A DNA stretch of 64,000 nucleotides from NCBI RefSeq assembly GCF_010093595.1, contig NW_022985444.1:1-64000 (forward strand), given 5' to 3'. The position numbers and the translations under genes were made by a program. Shown in pieces: positions 58,747 to 64,000 of this stretch (position 1 is the first letter of the stretch; each line of letters begins with the position of its first letter). The stretch comes from Mytilinidion resinicola (lineage: Eukaryota > Ascomycota > Dothideomycetes > Mytilinidiales > Mytilinidiaceae). Under the pieces are notes generated by a model that was given only the letters and a program-made list of their open reading frames with translations, was not told the DNA's origin and ran no database searches.

Positions 58747-59668
58747 AGTGCCTAATAATAATAGATATTTTATTACTCTAAATTATATTCTTCTAGTTCT
58801 TTAATATCTAGTATTAGTAGTTAAGGCACTACTATAAGCGCTTCTTTTTTATTTACTTTTTAAGGCTAGGTTTTTTTATAGGCTTTATTTTCCGTATTTT
58901 TAAATAATTTCTTAGGATTTGCTATACTATTTAGTGCAAGATTTTAATACTTAGCTTAGCTACTAGTTAAGTAGTATTTAATTTTCTACTATACTAATCC
59001 TTTTAAATAAGCTTATTAAGCTTTATAATCTTCCTAAAGGTTTAAATAGTAGGCCGGCCAGATTTAGAGCTATTCTTAATATAGGTATTAAGAATTTTAG
59101 GGTTAGAAGAATTCTATTCTTAAGCCTCTGCCTTTTTCTAAAGATCGCGAATAGTAGTATCTGCTAGGCCCGTAATTTTACTGATTTCAGCAGTAGGAAT
59201 TCCGAGTCTTTAACGTAAGGGCCTGCGCCCGAGTAGCAATGTCGTGATTTAATTTAGGCATGAAAAATAAGTGTTGTAGTGTATTGCGGTGTTGGAGGGG
59301 TTTCTTAGCACTAACGTGGCAGATTTTCGCCGCTAAAACAATAATCCGCGGCGCTAGCAGGGTATCCCCTTGCTAGCGCCTCCTTAGCGCCGCGGAAACT
59401 TTTGTTAAGCACGTCTGTACTGCTTGGCGTCTTCTTAGCCTCGCATGGGCGTCAGGGCTAAGGGGGTCAAACTTTTAGAACAGCTAAAACCACGCCGCTT
59501 TAAAAGCGGTCCGTGATCCCGCCATGTAAAGCGCCTCTGGGCGGAGGCCATCTGAATTAATCAACGAGACATCAAATTCAGCTCATCTCGATTGCGGAGA
59601 GAAGATGCTACTTGATCAACCATTAGTATTGTCTGGTCTGCGGAGCTCTAGCCTTCGAGACGTTTGAA

Positions 59669-61484
59669 TCAAACTGCTTTCTCGGTGGCTAGCTCGTACT
59701 GCCTCCAGATAAGTCCCTCTGGAAGAACTTTCCACTGCAGTTCATCATCCAGCAAGTCTTCCATCTTAGCCCACTCGGCCCTCACATGCGCAACTTTCTC
59801 ACTGTTCCTTGGCACGATCCTAGCTAGGAATGGTTTTGGCAGTACAAACAGGCCCTCGGTCAGGTCATCAGCATCTGGCGTTATCTCGTTGCCGTTGTCA
59901 TCAAGCGCCTTTTGGAAGTCGAACGCCCAGAGCAGCCGCGAGATGGCGAGGAACAGCGACCTCTCAGCAATATGCATACCCTGGCACAAACGTCTACCTG
60001 CGCCAAAGACGAAATGATCGCGAGCCGCTGCGTTCCCGTTGCTGGCTGCTTCGGCTGCAGTTTGGTTGTCATGGGCGTAGCGGGAGGGGTCGAAGCGTCG
60101 TGGATCCGGATGGCGCTTGGGGTTCATGTGAATGGCCCAGACATTCCACATCACCCCAGCGCCCTTTGGAATCTTATAGCCCATGTAATCATCGTCGCGA
60201 ATCACAGCATGCGGAACTCCAAGGATATCCGTTGGCATCCAGCGCATGCTCTCTTTTACGCAGCCGCGAATGTATGGCAGGTTTGGTTCGTCATCCATGG
60301 TGGGGAGACGGTCCCCGCAGATGCTGTCAAGCTCTTCCTGTGCCGCTTTCATAACCTCTGGAAACAGTATCATCGCCTGCACGAAGCCAACCAGTGTTGC
60401 GGCTGTCGTGTCAGAGCCTGCCTCGAGGAGCGAGCCGCTAACATAGCCGGCGAGGTCATCAGAGAAATTCTCCTCATCTTGGGCTCGGACTAGGTCGAGA
60501 CAAAAGCATGGCTGGGCGTGAGTTAGTTGCTAACGCGTGTTGAATGTGCCAAGGCAGGCACTGGGACAGAAAAGAGGAGATGCGCACTTTAGCCGTGCCT
60601 TTTTTGATGGCTTTCTTGACATTCATCCAGTGACCAACGTACAGCTCCCTCTCTTTTTGGTGCAAATTCTTGGCGTATTTGCGCAGCGGAACTGTGAAGT
60701 CAGGCAAAATTCGAAGGAAGGGAAATAGATCAAGCAGTGCAGCAGTCTGGGTGCCGGTAACCTCGCAGAATTGTTCGAACCCCTGATGGAAAAGTCAGCA
60801 AGCGGCCGATTACGTGTGTAGGGCCCTACCTACATGGAAGAGTTGCTTCAACTTCGGGTCATCAATGCTAGTTGTGCGGAAACCAAACACCATCTGAGTG
60901 GTGAGGGAGTTCGTATACCGCCGAATGTGATTGATGAAGAGATTCGGTGTGTCCAGGAAGCCAATGAGCATGGCCTTGTTCTCAAGGTCCTGGTAAGGCA
61001 CGTAAGTTCTGGCCGCCTTGATGTTTAAGTTGTTGTGGACTATCTTGCGAATCATGCGCCAGGTTTCGCCATATTCCTGAGGATGTTAGCTGAGGATATC
61101 TAGATGCTACGACTCGAAAAAGATCACTCGACATGCCATTAGCAGCATACGTAAACCGCCGCTCACGATCTGGCCAAGATACATGTCTGGACGCGACGAG
61201 TAGATAGCACTCCGCTTATCTAGCAGGTCCTTGATGGCCTGATCAGAGGAGAGCACGATCATGACCTTGGTCCCCAAAATGAGCGAGTAGACGGGGCCGT
61301 ATTCTTCAGCCCATTTCTGGAATTGGAGATGGGCCTTGTCCTTCGGCATCAAGTGAAGATTCCCTATCAGTGGCCACGTTGGCGGCCCGGGAGGGTAGCC
61401 AGCGGGTCTACGGCCGACCTTGCTAAGCCGGTACGCAATGAGAGCCGTGAGGGCGAGGATGAAAGCGAGATAGGAGACGGGCAT
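59669..61484 (-). CDS. Cytochrome P450 monooxygenase, four exons
   Basis: Exons 61484-61128, 61076-60834, 60782-60588 and 60511-59669, with introns of 51, 51 and 76 bp (GTGATC..CTCAG, GTAGGT..ATCAG, GTGCGC..GCCCAG) all in phase, give 545 residues. An N-terminal membrane anchor (residues 1-20) is followed by the proline-rich hinge YPPGPPTWPLIGNLH. The I-helix AGSDTT is at 296-301, ExxR (ESMR) at 352-355, an FDPSRY-type PERF segment near 404 and heme-binding FGAGRRLCQG with the ligand Cys441. All conserved residues are present with no stops, so it should be an active ER-bound monooxygenase. The sequence style recalls fungal secondary-metabolism P450s; the substrate is unknown. It stands alone, 250 bp from the Tc1/mariner end. 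Confidence 0.95.
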
Positions 61485-62708
61485 GATGGCGGGCTTCAGT
61501 GTGCGCACCGATGCTGGCAGCAAAGGGAATAGAGTACGGGCAGCCACATCAACTAAAAGTGATCCATGCTCGAGAAATCTAGCATCAAGGCATGCTTCCC
61601 GTTCTTCTCCGAGAACTTTCCAAGGACTCTTGGAGACAGGTGGGGTTGTGGGGTGGGCGAATGCAGTGCAGCGTGCAGGTGGTAGTACGTACATGATGCG
61701 GAAAGGAGGCTTCCGCATGTCAGCACTACTTCCGCGGCGAAATCACTGCTCAAACAATGCAGATTTCCTTCAAGTGGTAAGCGTATGACAAGCTTTCTTT
61801 ATCATAATGCTGTGGTTGGTTCCTACGGGAAGACTGGCACGCTGGTCCCTTACACCAACTCCTGCGCGCGGGGGTTACATAGTGCAGACCCACTATCGGC
61901 TCCGCTTCCCAGCGCCTCGCGTACGGCTCCGTAGTCAATGGGCCAGTCTGCTGGAACCCTCCCAATGCCCTTGCACGGCTTTGTCATACTGCAGGGTAGA
62001 GTCAATTAAGGTTGGTGGAAGTTCAAGGAGCCTCCGTGGATCAATACCAAGCTCGCACGGGGCATGAAAACAGGAAACTAACCACTCGGGAGCTTTGCAT
62101 AGCTGCACGTAAGGCACCAGAACGAGCTGGTGGTGAGATATTGACACGGGCCGGATGCAGCCACCGGCACAACTGCTTTCCCGTGCGGCGGGTTCCTTTG
62201 CGGCAAAGCGGGAGGGCAGAAGCGAGCTCCACGAGTCGCGCGGCAGTGCTTCCCCGTACTTTGCAAAGGTACGGCAAGTTACTTTTGCGGCACAGCGGGA
62301 GATGCGAGCCCTAGCCCTCCCTAGACGAGTCGGGCGGCAGTGCTTCCCCGTATCCGCCCCACAGACTAGAAGGCGTGCGTTCCGGCACAGCGGTGTGGCG
62401 GGGCAGAAACGAGGTCTTACTCTCCTAGGCCACCCATCTGCGACCTAAGAGAGCCTCTTGAACGCCTCCTGGCCACCGTCCGCGAGTCGTGAAAGAATCC
62501 GAGTCTGCATCTTGTTCGCTCAATCTGCAGGCTTACTACAGATGTAACTGGCCATGTACCTGGCAGACGAGGTCATCACGGCCCTACACAATACGCAAGA
62601 GCTACATCTACCATAATGATCCTTCCAAAGGGCGCGAACGGCTCCACTTAGTAATTCCTGATCGAAACATGTGTTACGGCTGCCCTCTCGCTGAGGCTTT
62701 AGGCTGTT
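61485..62708. other. P450 upstream region and spacer
   Basis: No gene recognised; many short frames on both strands overlap and are not protein-like. GC-rich and not RIPped. It contains the short tandem repeat at 62190-62410. Confidence 0.5.
62190..62410. repeat. Degenerate ~90 bp GC-rich tandem repeat
   Basis: CGAGTCGSGCGGCAGTGCTT..CCCGTA occurs at 62232 and 62326 (94 bp apart). GCGGCAMAGCGGGAG-type blocks occur near 62200, 62287 and 62382. About two and a half units; function unknown. Confidence 0.7.
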
Positions 62709-63127
62709 TGTTACAACCCGTAACACGAACAGCCTGAGTACTGAGGTACTCGAGGAAACAAGTAAGCAGATTAGATTGATTACGCAAGATCAGATCACGG
62801 GACCTCGAGGAGCGAGGGCTGGCCGTATAGGAATCTTGGATTCCCCCACGGACTGCTGGTGGATGGGAACGATCTAAGAATAGGAGCATCACGGGATGAG
62901 GGTCACGTGATGGATCGAGCAGCTCGTGGCGAGCACGACGAGCTAGCTTGTGGGATTAAGAACAAGCGGATAAGCATAGCTCGCTGGCTTATAGGCGAGC
63001 CTATAAGCACACTTATTTATATAGATAGGAACCTTATATTTAACTTAAAACTTTAATACTACCTATTAAAAGTAGCTCTATTTTAAACCTAAAATTAATT
63101 CTACTTTACTATTTAAAATCTATTATA
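62709..63127 (+). repeat. LTR of the G2/G3 family, cut by G4
   Basis: It starts with the unmutated end TGTTACAACCCGTAACACG and follows the G2/G3 LTR for about 420 bp. The first ~290 bp are GC-rich and essentially unmutated; from about 63000 the sequence becomes TA-rich. It ends where the G4 LTR begins. No gag or pol of this family is attached on either side, so it is a solo or truncated LTR. Confidence 0.8.
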
Positions 63128-63395
63128 TATTACGGTCTCGGGCGGCAGGATTGCCCTAGCTAGCTTAGGTAAGTAAGTAGAAGTAATAACTAAATTTACT
63201 ATATATTCTATAATACACGGCAGGCAGGCAGGTTAAATAATAAAATATAGCTTAAGAAGCTATAAAAAGGCAGGGCAGTAGTTAGTAGGTATACTTCTGC
63301 TAAGGCTTGTATAGGCCCTTATAATAAGGCCTCTTACCGGGTCCTAATATTATATATTACGCTATATAGTAAGCTTTACTATTTAAGCCGTAATA
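63128..63395 (-). repeat. 3' LTR of G4 (268 bp)
   Basis: Eight-base terminal inverted repeat TATTACGG/CCGTAATA, preceded on the minus strand by a purine tract AAAAAAAGGAG (about 63400-63412). The length is short but within the Gypsy range. It holds the internal repeat GGCAGGCAGGCAGG near 63223. Confidence 0.65.
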
Positions 63396-63409
63396 GTACT
63401 CCTTTTTTT

Positions 63410-63855
63410 ACAGCTAAACTTTATTAAGGCCTAAAAACCGGGCTTTTTAGGGTAATAGTAATAGAATAACCGGATAGCTTCCTTAGTATATTCTAGATAG
63501 TTAGCGGGCTCTTCTATAACTTTATTATATCCGGTCTACTTTACTATATACTTTAGGCGGAGGCGGCTATAACTATAACACTTCTATTAAAAGTTAATAA
63601 CTTCCTTAACTTCCTACTTCTCTAAGCCTTCGACTTTAACTAGTAGTAGTAGTTTTTAACGCTGGCCGGGCAGCGGATTATTTACAGCAGGTTTTAGTAA
63701 ACTAATATAGAAAATATTATAGTTGCGTATATTTTCTAGTAAAGTTAGGCGGTATATATAAGGGCTAATAACCTTTTCTACGCGGAATAGTTTAAAATTC
63801 TTCTAATCTAGCTTTTTCTAGAAGCGGAGGGTTTTAATATTTTTAGTATTTAACT
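63410..63855 (-). pseudogene. G4 integrase C terminus and chromodomain remnant
   Basis: The minus-strand translation shows N-T-K-N-I-K-T-L-R then F-R-V-E-K-V-I-S-P-Y (the GPF-type module, about 63840-63750), S-L-L-K-P-A (about 63695) and a chromodomain-like W/K-T-G-Y tail (about 63560-63520). TAA/TAG stops interrupt it. The upstream part lies beyond the Fot1-like insertion, outside the window. Confidence 0.75.
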
Positions 63856-63856
63856 A

Positions 63857-64000
63857 ACGTATTCCACTACTAAGCCGGCCAAACTACTAAGCCGGCTACT
63901 TTTCCTTAGCACAACTAATACTATATGCGCGCAGTTAATTTATTCGCAACCAGCTATAGAACTTATATACAATATACTTAGATTAGATTTAGAAAAAGCT
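63857..64000 (+). mobile_element. Left end of a Fot1/pogo-like element, copy E (third TIR subfamily or fourth core)
   Basis: After TA (63855-63856) the sequence starts ACGTATTCCACTACTAAG and shows the doubled TIR module with cores CCGGCC and CCGGCT. About 60 bp further an ATGCGCGCAG start (near 63935) resembles the transposase start of copy A. The window ends before the right TIR. Confidence 0.7.

Larger units (their letters stand above)
49711..59261 (-). pseudogene. Tc1/mariner-type (DDE_3) transposase, split by G3
   Basis: ATG at 59261 starts M-P-K-L-N-H-D-I-A-T. An N-terminal helix-turn-helix follows with G-I-P-T-A-E-I-S-K-I-T-G-L (about 59205-59165) and S-G-R-P-T (about 59060). The first catalytic Asp region reads W-S-N-K-I-S-I (about 58770, usually WSDETS). 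G3 is inserted a few codons later. Left of G3 the protein resumes with F-M-F-W-G-type sequence (about 50930), A-P-T-H-A-Y-Y-H (about 50595), then P-D-F-N-I-I-K-P-A-W-P (about 50510) and R-I-P-R-H-I-Q-E-I-I-R-L-E-G-G-N-E-Y (about 50370-50315). A long unmutated C-terminal tail (50290-49711) holds a 4-residue repeat and ends R-R-S-G-R-K-V-T-K-K. Stops near G3 and the insertion itself inactivate it. Confidence 0.85.
49358..59417 (-). mobile_element. Tc1/mariner element interrupted by Gypsy G3
   Basis: TIRs of 34 bp (33/34 identical) start CAGAYGTGCTTAACAAAAG and include the SacII-like CCGCGG core. They are flanked by TA (49356-49357 and 59418-59419). Removing G3 (7,693 bp and one 5 bp duplication) leaves an element of about 2.36 kb with one transposase gene on the minus strand. 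The outer parts are almost unmutated, the parts next to G3 heavily RIPped. Confidence 0.88.
63128..63856 (-). mobile_element. 3' end of Ty3/Gypsy retrotransposon G4
   Basis: Minus-strand integrase end and chromodomain (63855-63410), then an LTR (63395-63128) with inverted ends TATTACGG..CCGTAATA. The left LTR edge abuts the 62709 LTR, and the right side is broken by Fot1-like element E at 63857. The sequence is unlike G2/G3 and closer in type to G1. RIPped. Confidence 0.75.

Noticed and set aside
30974..61484. A secondary metabolite gene cluster
   Set aside because: Only three tailoring-type enzymes over 30 kb, with no backbone synthase, transporter or regulator, and with transposons between them.

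Overview
The window is a chromosome end from a filamentous ascomycete, most likely a dothideomycete (Pleosporales-like). It opens with CCCTAA telomere repeats, followed by subtelomeric tandem repeats and a decayed telomere-linked RecQ helicase. The single-copy genes have short 51-76 bp introns. The repeats are saturated with C-to-T/G-to-A changes (TA everywhere, CA/TG rare, CG kept), the signature of repeat-induced point mutation (RIP). The species is not identified.

Layout. 1-95: telomere. 96-685: five copies of a ~121 bp repeat in a 364 bp higher-order pattern. About 690-5812 (-): telomere-linked helicase pseudogene. About 6480-25890: nested RIPped transposons. Ty3/Gypsy element G1 is split by Fot1/pogo-like copy A. 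Gypsy element G2 is split by Fot1 copies B and C, and the piece between B and C (which holds Fot1 copy D) is inverted. 25891-26640: hAT transposase tail. 27079-30258: two decayed membrane-protein genes. 30974-32105: intact short-chain dehydrogenase. 33046-35402 (-): cysteine-module protein with a broken 3' end. 38280-39719: basic, probably mitochondrial protein. 40650-41909 (-): intact tyrosinase. 43328-49228: RNase H-like gene interrupted by a 4,779 bp TIR element (44035-48813) whose only gene is a RIPped HET-NACHT-WD40 NLR. 49358-59417: Tc1/mariner element carrying a full-length Gypsy (G3, 51054-58746). 59669-61484 (-): intact four-exon cytochrome P450. 62709-64000: an LTR, the 3' end of a fourth Gypsy (G4) and the start of a fifth Fot1-like element (E).

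How it fits together. The apparently working genes (dehydrogenase, tyrosinase, P450, probably the 38.3-39.7 kb gene) sit on GC-balanced islands between AT-rich transposon blocks. Three are oxidoreductases, but they are spread over 30 kb with no backbone synthase, so a metabolic cluster is not supported. The most unusual object is the NLR-bearing element: its ends begin with ACGT and are flanked by TA, like the Fot1-like elements around it, yet it encodes an allorecognition-type NLR and no visible transposase. Its WD40 repeat block is an intact GC-rich island inside an otherwise mutated gene. Mutation also spills from Gypsy insertions into neighbouring low-copy DNA and fades over several hundred bases. 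Calls rest on reading translations and repeats by eye; no database search was run.
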